Shown here: one piece after another, positions 5,266 to 12,888 of the stretch
Layout of the letters: each line of letters starts with the position of its first letter
How positions within the stretch are numbered: position 1 is the stretch's first letter
Notes under the pieces: generated by a model
Seen by the model: the letters and a program-made list of their open reading frames with translations, nothing else
Told to the model about the DNA's origin: nothing
The model's database searches: none
Origin: Ignavibacteriota bacterium
GTDB lineage: Bacteria > Bacteroidota > Kapaibacteriia > Palsa-1295
Reading direction: 5' to 3'
Assembly (NCBI GenBank): GCA_003151215.1
Contig: PLXB01000092.1
Coordinates: 3,869-16,756, forward strand
DNA length: 12,888 nucleotides
Made by a program: the position numbers and the translations under genes

Positions 5266-7068
5266 ATGAGCATCATTCAAAACCTTAAACTTTCCATCCA
5301 AAAACTAGGCTTTGATGGTACGATCCGATTGATTGTCGAAAAGGAGGCTAAAAAAAGGAGGCTAAAACGATTGCATAAGTCTTTCACAGAATCAGCAATG
5401 TTGATTCCGCCGATGGACAGTCATATTGAGGTTTCAGAGAAAGAACACAATACGATCATTGAGCGCGCCGAAGAAATGCTAAACGATGAAAATTATTTTT
5501 TTACTTTCCTCCACCATCTGAAAAATATTCCGGACGTTTGGGATTACGACCCAATAGAAAAAAAATATTGGCAGAAACGGCATTACGAGGAGACGCATCT
5601 ACACTCGGCAGGAATGCCACAAGATGTGAAAATAGTTTGGGAGATCAACAGATTCAAGTATCTTCCTCTTCTGGCTCAGGCAGCATATATTTCAAAAGAC
5701 AAAAAATATGCCGATGAATGTGAGAGCAGAATATTGTCATGGATAGTGGATAATCCTTTTGGAGAAAGTATTAATTGGTCAAGCCCTCTTGAGATCGCCA
5801 TCCGCGCTATTAGTTGGGCTGCATCGCTTCGAATTCTCTTCCTTGCGGGATTTGATATTACGAATAACAAGATAGTAGCGCAAAGTATCTGGCAACATGC
5901 GGCATATTTAAATGCCGAACTGTCTACTGATAAGATCGTTCGTTCCAATCATCTTATTGGCGAAACAGCAGGACTTTATATCCTCACGTCTTTCTTCGAT
6001 TTTCCTGAAGCAATCTTCTTTCGTCTTCGCGCAAAGAAAATTTTGACTGATTCTATTTTAGAGCAAACATATTCTGATGGTGCAACCCGCGAGTCTTCCG
6101 GCTGGTATCATACGTTTGTCACCGATTTTACAGATATAGCTTTGCGGTCTGCCAATATAATAGGGGATACCTTTGCAAAGGAATTAACTATGCGTTTTGA
6201 GCAGATGCTTATCTATCGTAATTCTATTCTTTTGCCGGACGGAGATCCGGTAAAATTTGGGGATTGCGATTTTGGCAAAGCCATAAATCTTTCTATGCAT
6301 TGGAAGAATACCATATTCGGTATGAATACTATTACTTCGGAAGAAAAAAAATCTTTCTTTGATAAAGCCCGGCATATCTCGGCGCGATTAGGGAAAAATT
6401 GTTTCTTCGTTCGAGCAGGAGAATTTGGCTGGGGAGGAAACGGTTTTTCCTCCCATGCTCACGACGATTTTCTTTCGCCCATACTTGCCCTGGATGAAGT
6501 AAATATCCTTGTTGATCCGGGAACATACGTTTATAATGGTGCGCCTGAAGAGCGCGATAAAGAGCGTAATGCTCATAACCACAATGGATTCATCATCGGA
6601 GGTGATACAGGTGCAATTTCCAAAAGGAGTTTTGGATGGAGAAAAGTAAGGCCGAATGCAAGGATAGATCACTTTTCCTTGAATAATGAAAAAATTGTCG
6701 GTGTGGCATCCTATGGTGAATGGCATGGACAGCATTCTCGCGCTTTTACTCTGATGGAAAGTAAATTTATTTTAGATGATGATATTCAGCTAAAATCCGA
6801 TCAGGTACTCGAATGGAATTTTCATTTTCATCCAAGGTGGCGCTTAGAGAATATCGGTCCTTCAAAATTTACCCTCCACGATTTTAGAGATAATCGGTAT
6901 CGGTTTGAACTTTCAGGTATTGAAGCAGAGTTAGAAGTCCTTGATTATGATTTCTTTCCGTCATACATGCGCAAGGCGCCGGCGAAGAAAGTAAGGATTC
7001 GATCGGTATTCTCCTTGGAGATGACAAATCAAATACAAGTCAGATTTGAAATTACGCGAACATCTTAG
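5266..7068 (+). CDS. Heparinase II/III family protein (polysaccharide lyase-like)
   Basis: A 600-residue protein with the two-domain layout of heparinase II/III-type proteins, which cleave acidic polysaccharides by beta-elimination or are encoded in exopolysaccharide loci. The N-terminal alpha/alpha-toroid part contains WEINRFKYLPLLAQAAYI (125-142), WSSPLEIAIRAISWAASL (171-188), SNHLIGETAGLY (227-238) and ATRESSGWYHTFVTDF (273-288). The C-terminal beta-sandwich part contains SSHAHDDFLSPILAL (395-409), LVDPGTYVYN (415-424), NAHNHNGF (435-442) and the strand FHFHPRW (519-525). The Asn-His (228-229), Tyr-His (281-282) and HAHDD residues are the likely active-site and metal-site positions by family analogy. 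No signal peptide is visible at the N-terminus, so cytoplasmic location or unusual export must be considered. The start at 5266 is supported by the family-like N-terminus; a TTG at 5371 preceded by AGGAGG is an alternative. The substrate is unknown. Confidence 0.88.
   Translation: MSIIQNLKLSIQKLGFDGTIRLIVEKEAKKRRLKRLHKSFTESAMLIPPMDSHIEVSEKEHNTIIERAEEMLNDENYFFTFLHHLKNIPDVWDYDPIEKKYWQKRHYEETHLHSAGMPQDVKIVWEINRFKYLPLLAQAAYISKDKKYADECESRILSWIVDNPFGESINWSSPLEIAIRAISWAASLRILFLAGFDITNNKIVAQSIWQHAAYLNAELSTDKIVRSNHLIGETAGLYILTSFFDFPEAIFFRLRAKKILTDSILEQTYSDGATRESSGWYHTFVTDFTDIALRSANIIGDTFAKELTMRFEQMLIYRNSILLPDGDPVKFGDCDFGKAINLSMHWKNTIFGMNTITSEEKKSFFDKARHISARLGKNCFFVRAGEFGWGGNGFSSHAHDDFLSPILALDEVNILVDPGTYVYNGAPEERDKERNAHNHNGFIIGGDTGAISKRSFGWRKVRPNARIDHFSLNNEKIVGVASYGEWHGQHSRAFTLMESKFILDDDIQLKSDQVLEWNFHFHPRWRLENIGPSKFTLHDFRDNRYRFELSGIEAELEVLDYDFFPSYMRKAPAKKVRIRSVFSLEMTNQIQVRFEITRTS
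5339..5366 (+). repeat. 14-bp perfect tandem duplication inside the heparinase-like gene
   Basis: AAAAGGAGGCTAAA occurs twice, back to back (5339-5352 and 5353-5366). The period is not a multiple of three, so the two copies are read in different frames (as EKEAK and KRRLK). Losing one copy would lead to a TAA stop within a few codons. Each copy contains AAGGAGG, a near-ideal ribosome binding sequence; the second AGGAGG (5356-5361) lies 9 bases before an in-frame TTG at 5371. Confidence 0.9.
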
Positions 7069-8341
7069 TACAGGGATCTGGGCAATCGCCGATAAGTCGT
7101 TAATATTTCTTAACGGCTTCACAATTCTCCTGATCGTTATTGCTGTTCTTCCCGCAAATGAATGGGCAGCGTTCTCACTGTTTCAATCACTTTTTCTTAT
7201 CATTTGTGTCCTTTCCGATTCCATTTTCCTCCAGCCAATGGTAAAATTTGCAAGCGAGCATAAGGCTGAGGTCAGGGAAATTCTTGCTGCAAGTTTTAAT
7301 CTCTATGTGCTCGTTTTGATGATTGCAGGGATGGCCTTTGCTTTTTTTTCTGACTCGATGGCAAAACTTTTTGCAAGTGACGAACTTGGAGTAATGCTTC
7401 CGTGGCTTCCATTAATATTGGCGCTGAATATCTTCCGTAACGTAGGCATTCGTTATTTGCAAATTAATTACCGGATATCAAGTATTTTTTTTGTCGATTT
7501 TGCTTTCTTCGGTTCGATCACAATGATGACGATTTTAGCAAACTCGCTCGGAATGTTTCATACGGCGATGGATTTTCTTAGGATCAATCTTATTGGTGGA
7601 GCACTTTCGAGTCTGGTTGCGATAATATATTCACGCAAGGCATTTTATGCAATACCGCTGCTTAGTGTACCGCGCAACGAATACGGCAAACTGCTTTCTT
7701 TTGCAAAATATCAAGCGGGTACGAGCGCATTGCTGACTATCCAGCAATGGGCAGATGTGCTTGTGGTCGGAGTATATGCTCCGGCGTATGTGGCATTGTA
7801 TTCGGCAGCAAAGACGCTCTATAGATTTTTTGATGCAGTTCGCGAAGGTGCGACGCTTTTGATCGTACCGGTTTCCTCTCGGTTGCATACGAGCGGCGAC
7901 AGCAAGAGGCTATCCGAACTTGTCGAGAAGCTTCTTTTTCTCTCATTCGCAGCACTCGTGCCAATTTCGCTTACTCTTGCACTTGGCTCGGAACAGCTGA
8001 TGAATATTTTCTATAAAGGTAAATTCCCTGGCATTGCGCAAGTCTTTCAGATACTGATACTGACGGGCTTCACATTACCTCTTGCTCTTGTTTCGACGAA
8101 TGTTCTTATTGGTATCGGTCGCGTCAAAGGTTTATTTCTTTCTGTGCTTGGCGGCACGATCATCTTTTTTGCGCTGAACCGTGTGCTTGTTCCACAAATG
8201 GCGGCAACAGGCGCAGCGTTGAGCGTGTTAGCATCTACTACTACGATCGGTATTTTCGCCTTTATCGCAATGCGAAGAGAACTAAGCATTACAGTCTCAG
8301 GAATTTTAAGGGGAATGAAAGGAATCAGAAAAGATATTTAA
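7046..8341 (+). CDS. MOP-superfamily polysaccharide flippase (Wzx-like, oligosaccharide export)
   Basis: A 431-residue, strongly hydrophobic protein with about a dozen membrane segments alternating with short polar loops. The pattern matches the polysaccharide-biosynthesis branch of the MOP exporter superfamily, which flips polyprenyl-linked glycans across the inner membrane. The N-terminus (HLSTGIWAIADKSLIFLNGF, 6-25), the central YAPAYVALYSAAKTLYRFFD block (244-263) and LVSTNVLIGIGRVKGLF (348-364) are typical of this group. The start is TTG at 7046, inside the end of the heparinase-like gene (23-bp overlap). No ATG or GTG nearby retains the first membrane segment. The stop overlaps the next start (TAATG), implying translational coupling with the glycosyltransferase. 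The glycan carried is unknown. Confidence 0.85.
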   Translation: MKLREHLSTGIWAIADKSLIFLNGFTILLIVIAVLPANEWAAFSLFQSLFLIICVLSDSIFLQPMVKFASEHKAEVREILAASFNLYVLVLMIAGMAFAFFSDSMAKLFASDELGVMLPWLPLILALNIFRNVGIRYLQINYRISSIFFVDFAFFGSITMMTILANSLGMFHTAMDFLRINLIGGALSSLVAIIYSRKAFYAIPLLSVPRNEYGKLLSFAKYQAGTSALLTIQQWADVLVVGVYAPAYVALYSAAKTLYRFFDAVREGATLLIVPVSSRLHTSGDSKRLSELVEKLLFLSFAALVPISLTLALGSEQLMNIFYKGKFPGIAQVFQILILTGFTLPLALVSTNVLIGIGRVKGLFLSVLGGTIIFFALNRVLVPQMAATGAALSVLASTTTIGIFAFIAMRRELSITVSGILRGMKGIRKDI

Positions 8342-9708
8342 TGGTAATACAGCCTGTTTCAAAATGGAAGATGCAAACGAAGCACCTTGTATTGTGCTAT
8401 GTCATTGCTGTATTAGTTAGATTTTCCTTCATCGCAGTCTTTCCCGGCATAAATTATTTTGGGGGAATTTCAGAAACATGCCTCAATGTTGCGAAGAATG
8501 TAGTTGAAGGACGGGGATATGTGGTCTTCATCAATGTCGCACCCCTTGGTCAACCGGATCATTATGTCTATGAACCATTTATTAATAAACCGATAGGATA
8601 CCCGACTTTTCTTGCTGCGATCTTTTTCATCACCGGATATTCACCTGTTCTCGCGCAAATAATTCAGACGTTATTAGTATCAATTGGTGTAATTTTTATT
8701 TATAAGATCAGTCTTCTTTTGGGGCTTCCCGAGAAAATTGCCCTTATAGCTTCATTGCTCGGAGCCTTGTGGCCAAATCATGCGAGATTTGAAGTTACGC
8801 TTCTTCCGGAAGCCATGATGCCTTTGGTTCTTCTTATTACGTGTTATCTCATCATGAAAGCACTTAAGATGAGCCTGCTGAATGAGGACTGGGATATTGC
8901 AAAGAAATATATTGTAAAAAAATCACTTTTAGCAGGTCTGGTATTAGGGATCGGGGTTTTATTCCGGCCGGATGTAGTTTTTCTTCCGATCTTTTTATTA
9001 TTTTTATTTAGTATCAGTTATGGATTTAAAAAATGCTATAAGATAATCCTTTATGCAAGTATTGTTTTCTATAGTATTATTGGCTTACATACTATTCGAA
9101 ATTATGCCCTGACGAATGAGATCATACCCTTAGGCTACAGCAATGGAGCGGTCATGTGGGAAGGGATAAGTCAATTTGGCGATACTCTGGGTACCGTTTA
9201 TAGTGATTACCGAATGGCACAGCATGAAGGATATCCAAATATCATGTATCCGAACGGCATCGCTCGTGATAGAAAAAGATTTAGTGAAGCAGTTGAAATA
9301 ATTAAGGAGCATCCGATTTTTTATCTTTCACTGATTCCGCGCAGAATACCTCTATTACTTGTGCCCCGTGGCATTTTAGTTCAGGATGACCCTGCTCCCC
9401 GCGTAACCGATAAAGAAGATTTCCCTCAGCATTTTTCTACAGGGTTTATTGGGGATCTCAAACAGACGCCGCTTCGAGCATTAGTAAAGATATTTTCAGC
9501 GCTTTCCGGAGTTCTTTTGATCATCGTTGCTTTCGCAGGATTTTGGAAATTTCGTAAGAAATTCAAACTCATTTATCCTCTTGCATTTATGGCACTATAC
9601 TTCTTTCTCGTTTTGTTGCCCATCAATGCGGAAGCGCGATATTTTTTTCCTGCAGTCGTGCTCTTGTTTCCGTTAGCAGCATTAGCGTTCGTCAAACCTC
9701 ATTCCTGA
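8341..9708 (+). CDS. GT-C fold membrane glycosyltransferase (family 39/PMT-like)
   Basis: A 455-residue polytopic membrane protein with the layout of GT-C glycosyltransferases that use polyprenyl-phosphate sugars on the outer face of the inner membrane. After the first membrane segment (about 16-34) comes a loop with GGISETCLNVAKNVVEGRGY (41-60), where E46 occupies the place of the usual catalytic acidic residue. KPIGYPTFLAAIFF (83-96) matches the conserved P-x-Y/F-P-x-F-L-A segment. LLPEAMMPLVLL (154-165), FRPD (208-211) and HTIRNYALTNEIIPL (250-264) are further family-typical blocks. A polar periplasmic region (about 265-345) and three or four more hydrophobic segments follow. Acceptor and sugar are unknown. 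It could alternatively be a GT-C-like protein lacking activity, since Glu replaces the more common Asp. Confidence 0.8.
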   Translation: MVIQPVSKWKMQTKHLVLCYVIAVLVRFSFIAVFPGINYFGGISETCLNVAKNVVEGRGYVVFINVAPLGQPDHYVYEPFINKPIGYPTFLAAIFFITGYSPVLAQIIQTLLVSIGVIFIYKISLLLGLPEKIALIASLLGALWPNHARFEVTLLPEAMMPLVLLITCYLIMKALKMSLLNEDWDIAKKYIVKKSLLAGLVLGIGVLFRPDVVFLPIFLLFLFSISYGFKKCYKIILYASIVFYSIIGLHTIRNYALTNEIIPLGYSNGAVMWEGISQFGDTLGTVYSDYRMAQHEGYPNIMYPNGIARDRKRFSEAVEIIKEHPIFYLSLIPRRIPLLLVPRGILVQDDPAPRVTDKEDFPQHFSTGFIGDLKQTPLRALVKIFSALSGVLLIIVAFAGFWKFRKKFKLIYPLAFMALYFFLVLLPINAEARYFFPAVVLLFPLAALAFVKPHS

Positions 9709-9717
9709 TCACTCTGA

Positions 9718-9722
9718 AAGGA
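9718..9722 (+). promoter_or_regulatory. Shine-Dalgarno sequence AAGGA before the FG-GAP surface protein
   Basis: AAGGA (9718-9722) stands 7 bases before the ATG at 9730, one of the few well-placed ribosome binding sites in the window. It fixes this start, which also gives a good signal peptide. The gap to the upstream stop is only 21 bp, with no evident separate promoter. Confidence 0.65.
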
Positions 9723-9729
9723 TGCTACG

Positions 9730-11976
9730 ATGAAGAGCAAAGACACCCATCTGCCAATTCTGATACTGTCTCTTACAGTCTTATTTTTCAGCAGTTCTCT
9801 TTTTGGGCAAGTTACTTTTACCGATGTAACTGTAGCTTCTAAGATCATCTCCCCTCCTTCAGGGCCTTCGTATAACTCGATGTGGGTTGATATAGACAAT
9901 GATGATTATCTTGATCTTTATATTGCCAGGGGAAAAAAAGTTGAACACTTAACATCCCAATTGTTCAGAAATTTGAAGGACGGTACATTCCAGGATATTT
10001 CTGTTGCTGCTTTTGGAAATCGTCAGCCTGCTTATTCCGCACAAGGCTGTTGGGGAGATTATGATAACGATGGATTTATTGATCTTTATGAAAATCATTT
10101 TGATAGTACAGATAATAAGCTATGGCATAACGAAGGCAATCTCACCTTCACGGATCGATCTTCAATAGCCGTAACCACCGGATGGCAGGCCACCGGCGCA
10201 GTTTGGGCCGATTTCGATACTGACGGATATGTAGATCTATTAGTTCATACTCAAGCCGGCAGCGGAACGTTTACTGAAAAGAATATCGGAGGGAAGCAAT
10301 TTCGGAAAGTCGATCTTTTACAAAATGACGGTCAGGGACATTTGTTACTAACGAGTGATATTAATCTTGATGGTAGTCCTGATTTTTATATGGGCAACAT
10401 TAATTCCCCTGATCAATTTTTTATTAGTACCGATAGCGGTTATATCCATTTTGATGATTCAATGATTAATTTGAATCGCGATATCGGAAGTGCGATGACT
10501 GCAGCGTTTGCAGATATTAATAACGATGGTTACCCCGATCTATTATACGTTCAAAATGATCGTTTCTTCTTGTTTTTAAATGAAAATGGGATACAGTTTA
10601 ATAATATTACTGCAGTATCAGGCTTGAATCTGAATGCAAGTATCTATAAAAGTTCTTACATACAAGATATCGATAATGATGGCTACTTAGACATTGTTCT
10701 TTTTGAATCAAGCGGAAGAACTACCATATGGTATGGCGGGCCAAACGGATTCAAACCAGATATACTCCCCTTCCCACGACAATCAGAACTGGAAAGTGTT
10801 TTGTCTTGGACCGATTATGATAATGACGGATTCATTGATCTGCTTGTCGTCACCCCTACTTTCACAAATTTATGGCATAATGATGGCAATGCTAATCGTT
10901 GGCTCAACGTTAAATTGACTGGCCATAAAGCAAATTCTCAAGGCATTGGTGCACGAGTAATTGCGTATAGCGAAGGGAAGGTCCAGTACAGAGAAATCGG
11001 TTACACTCAAAGTACGTTGGGGTATTCGCCTCTGATCGCTCATTTCGGATTCGGCGCTGTAAATTGTGCTTATAGTTCTCCTGCAATAGATTCTCTTATT
11101 GTGATCTGGGAACCGGGCGGAAGACAAGTGATCAAGAATGTGCGGTTTAACGAGCTTGCCGTTATCGACCAGAATATCGGCATTGTACGCACTATCGAAA
11201 AGCCTATTTCGATATCGTATGGATATGCAAATCCATATTTTCTTGGGGTTCAATCCGTATATGCGGATACCTCAGTCACTATCCCATTGGCTGTCAAGAT
11301 ACCAAAAAGTCTTGTTGGGCAATCAGTCATAGCCGATGAAATTACTTTCGGCATCGAATATAATTCCGATATCATTGATATTTCACCTTCGAAAGTTGCT
11401 CCCCGATATATTCCACCGAACGGATGGACCTACAAATCTTCTGAAATGAGTAAGGATTCGCTCTTTATAACGATTACCGGCTCCGGTGTTTTTCCAATAA
11501 CGGATTCCCTTAGTCTCGGTTCGCTTCGCTTCGACACGTATAGTGCGATGGTTAAGGGGACCTATATTTTCCTGGATGAACTCGTTATTCGGGAAAAAGG
11601 AAATGAATACCGGTTTTGCAATAACTTTCAAAGCGATTATCTCGGAGAAGTACTCATTGTTGATCGCCCAGTGAACGGAGTATATACAAATCCCGCATTA
11701 CTTTGGCCTCTGACTGTTTTGCCGAATCCGTCATCGGGGAATTTCATCAATATCCGATATTCAGTAGGGCAGGGGATTTCGGTTTCCCGTGCCGAGATTT
11801 CAGTTCTTGATGTTCTCGGAGCAGAAGTATATCATTACATCGGGGAAGGTCATTCGGAACTGGTCGGAATTGAGAATTTTACTATTCCGACAACATCCCT
11901 TAGAAACGGAACATATATTGTAAGGCTCACCTCGAGTGGAAATATCGTCACAGGGAAGTTTACGGTTATTCACTGA
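9730..11976 (+). CDS. Secreted FG-GAP/VCBS beta-propeller protein with UnbV/ASPIC domain and T9SS sorting domain
   Basis: A 748-residue surface protein. Residues 1-27 are a signal peptide, with cleavage likely around LFG-Q. Seven Ca-binding-like repeats of the D-x-D/N-x-D-G-x-x-D type start at residues 54, 110, 161, 210, 262, 313 and 362. The spacing of 49-56 residues predicts a seven-bladed FG-GAP propeller, as in integrin alpha chains. Residues 391-480 (WLNVKLTGHKANSQGIGARV onward) match the UnbV/ASPIC domain that follows such propellers in CRTAC1-like proteins. Residues 505-645 form a beta-rich region with a cohesin-like pattern (inference). Residues 658-748 are a type IX sorting domain: LTVLPNPSSGNFINIRYSV, then a SVLDVLGAEVYHY strand and the closing NGTYIVRLTSSGNIVTGKF. 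T9SS substrates cross the outer membrane and are commonly anchored to surface lipopolysaccharide. The ligand is unknown. Confidence 0.92.
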   Translation: MKSKDTHLPILILSLTVLFFSSSLFGQVTFTDVTVASKIISPPSGPSYNSMWVDIDNDDYLDLYIARGKKVEHLTSQLFRNLKDGTFQDISVAAFGNRQPAYSAQGCWGDYDNDGFIDLYENHFDSTDNKLWHNEGNLTFTDRSSIAVTTGWQATGAVWADFDTDGYVDLLVHTQAGSGTFTEKNIGGKQFRKVDLLQNDGQGHLLLTSDINLDGSPDFYMGNINSPDQFFISTDSGYIHFDDSMINLNRDIGSAMTAAFADINNDGYPDLLYVQNDRFFLFLNENGIQFNNITAVSGLNLNASIYKSSYIQDIDNDGYLDIVLFESSGRTTIWYGGPNGFKPDILPFPRQSELESVLSWTDYDNDGFIDLLVVTPTFTNLWHNDGNANRWLNVKLTGHKANSQGIGARVIAYSEGKVQYREIGYTQSTLGYSPLIAHFGFGAVNCAYSSPAIDSLIVIWEPGGRQVIKNVRFNELAVIDQNIGIVRTIEKPISISYGYANPYFLGVQSVYADTSVTIPLAVKIPKSLVGQSVIADEITFGIEYNSDIIDISPSKVAPRYIPPNGWTYKSSEMSKDSLFITITGSGVFPITDSLSLGSLRFDTYSAMVKGTYIFLDELVIREKGNEYRFCNNFQSDYLGEVLIVDRPVNGVYTNPALLWPLTVLPNPSSGNFINIRYSVGQGISVSRAEISVLDVLGAEVYHYIGEGHSELVGIENFTIPTTSLRNGTYIVRLTSSGNIVTGKFTVIH

Positions 11977-11979
11977 CAA

Positions 11980-12888
11980 TTAATTAAGTGGTTCGATATA
12001 ATCCAGATCTTTATGGAATGTTTCTTCCAGCCTGCTTAAAGAAAAAAGAGCTATTACGAGTGTTAGCGAACCTACAATAATTGCACTTGATTCTGTTCCG
12101 AAACTTCCCTGTAAGCCGCGAAATAAAGCTGTAATAGGGACGAGTGCGCCCCGGACAAAATTTGGAACCGTCGTCGTCACTGTTGCGCGGATATTTGTGC
12201 CAAATTGTTCGCTTGCGATGGTGACAAAGATCGCCCAGAAACCTGCGCCGAAGCCGAGCAATGCGCAGACAAAATAAAATGCTTCGATCGATCCTGAAGC
12301 AATCGTAAAATAAAGCGCCATGGCAAAAGAAGTCATGAGAAGAAAAATAAACATTGCTTTCTTCCTGCTTTTAAGTAATTGGCTTACTCCTCCGCAGCCA
12401 ATATCTCCGAGCGAAATGCCAATGTAACAGAACATCACCGCCTTTCCCGGCACGGGAATATTCGTCATGCCCATTGCTTTTCCGAACTCATCTGCGAAAG
12501 TGATCAGGATTCCGACGACAAACCATGTCGGCAAGCCGATCATAATAACGCTAAGATATTTCAGGAATTGCTTTTTATGAGAGAAGAGGCTGAGGAAATT
12601 TCCACGACGCACATCTTTCTTTCGGATGCTTTCATACATTCCGGATTCATAGACTCCGATGCGAAGCAACAGAAGTATGATGCCCATTCCACCGCCAATG
12701 AAATAGAGTGTACGCCAATCTTTGACCACATCACTCAGTAGCGCAGCAAACACAGCTCCGAGGATTCCGACCGAAGCGACAATCATTGTTCCGTATCCGC
12801 GCTTACTACGTGGCATCATTTCACTCACAATTGTAATACCCGCGCCAAGTTCGCCTGCAAGGCCAATGCCGGCAATGAAACGGAATAT
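11980..12888 (-). CDS. Major facilitator superfamily transporter, partial (N-terminus beyond window)
   Basis: The reading frame stays open to the right edge, and 302 residues are visible. The first visible residues, FRFIAGIGLAGELGAGIT..., followed by SEMMPRSKRGYGT, are the classic MFS stretch after transmembrane helix 3 and into the loop of the sugar/metabolite:proton symporter type, so the true start lies beyond 12888. The GTG at 12826-12828 is internal. A second motif-A-like loop (GISLGDIGCGGVSQLLKSRK) and about eight further membrane segments follow, ending in a short cytosolic tail (ETFHKDLDYIEPLN). The substrate cannot be told; anion, organic acid or sugar are all possible. The gene converges on the T9SS protein gene with 3 bp between their stop codons. 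Confidence 0.88.
   Translation of the reverse strand: MFRFIAGIGLAGELGAGITIVSEMMPRSKRGYGTMIVASVGILGAVFAALLSDVVKDWRTLYFIGGGMGIILLLLRIGVYESGMYESIRKKDVRRGNFLSLFSHKKQFLKYLSVIMIGLPTWFVVGILITFADEFGKAMGMTNIPVPGKAVMFCYIGISLGDIGCGGVSQLLKSRKKAMFIFLLMTSFAMALYFTIASGSIEAFYFVCALLGFGAGFWAIFVTIASEQFGTNIRATVTTTVPNFVRGALVPITALFRGLQGSFGTESSAIIVGSLTLVIALFSLSRLEETFHKDLDYIEPLN

Noticed and set aside
5266..9708. A complete exopolysaccharide or O-antigen locus
   Set aside because: No polymerase, initiating glycosyltransferase, cytosolic glycosyltransferases, export porin or nucleotide-sugar genes are present in the window.
12379..12741. 120-codon plus-strand open frame opposite the MFS gene
   Set aside because: It is antisense to a clear membrane-protein gene, and its translation has no family features.

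Overview
This 12.9 kb window looks like a chromosomal segment of a Gram-negative bacterium of the Fibrobacteres-Chlorobi-Bacteroidetes (FCB) group, most plausibly an Ignavibacteria/Kapaibacteria-like lineage. The placement rests on three things seen together: a large surface protein with a C-terminal Por-type (type IX secretion, T9SS) sorting domain, a bacillithiol synthase (BshC), and weak or absent Shine-Dalgarno sequences at most starts. No rRNA or other phylogenetic marker is present, so the lineage is an inference.

Layout. Positions 1-183 hold two minus-strand tRNA genes: one cut by the left edge, and a complete tRNA-Arg(ACG). Each is preceded on its 5' side by an AT-rich inverted repeat built of 7-bp units (about 30-104 and 186-293). 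Next, also on the minus strand, is bshC (288-2072), whose stop codon lies inside the second repeat. An 83-bp divergent gap (2073-2155) then opens a plus-strand run of ten genes that continues to 11976 with no gap larger than 25 bp. The run starts with a CPXCG cysteine-rich small protein, the YbaB/EbfC nucleoid protein, RecR and a class I methyltransferase. It continues with two lipoproteins that look like divergent paralogues with an NTF2-like pattern, a heparinase II/III family polysaccharide lyase, a MOP-superfamily flippase, a GT-C (family 39-like) membrane glycosyltransferase, and a 748-residue FG-GAP/UnbV/T9SS surface protein. The last gene, on the minus strand, is a major facilitator superfamily transporter cut by the right edge. 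Its stop codon is 3 bp from that of the T9SS protein.

How the genes fit together. CPXCG-YbaB-RecR is a housekeeping recombination/nucleoid block; ybaB-recR adjacency is widespread. The second half of the run has the parts expected of a small envelope-glycan module: a flippase to move a lipid-linked glycan, a GT-C enzyme using a polyprenyl-linked sugar donor on the far side of the membrane, a glycan lyase, two envelope lipoproteins and a secreted beta-propeller protein of the type anchored to surface glycan by T9SS. No cytosolic GT-A/GT-B glycosyltransferase, polymerase or initiating transferase is in the window, so this is at most part of a pathway. The module is a testable idea, not an established system. 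Base composition drops from about 60-67% GC in the ybaB/early recR lines to about 35-43% in late recR and beyond, close to where the housekeeping genes give way to the envelope genes.
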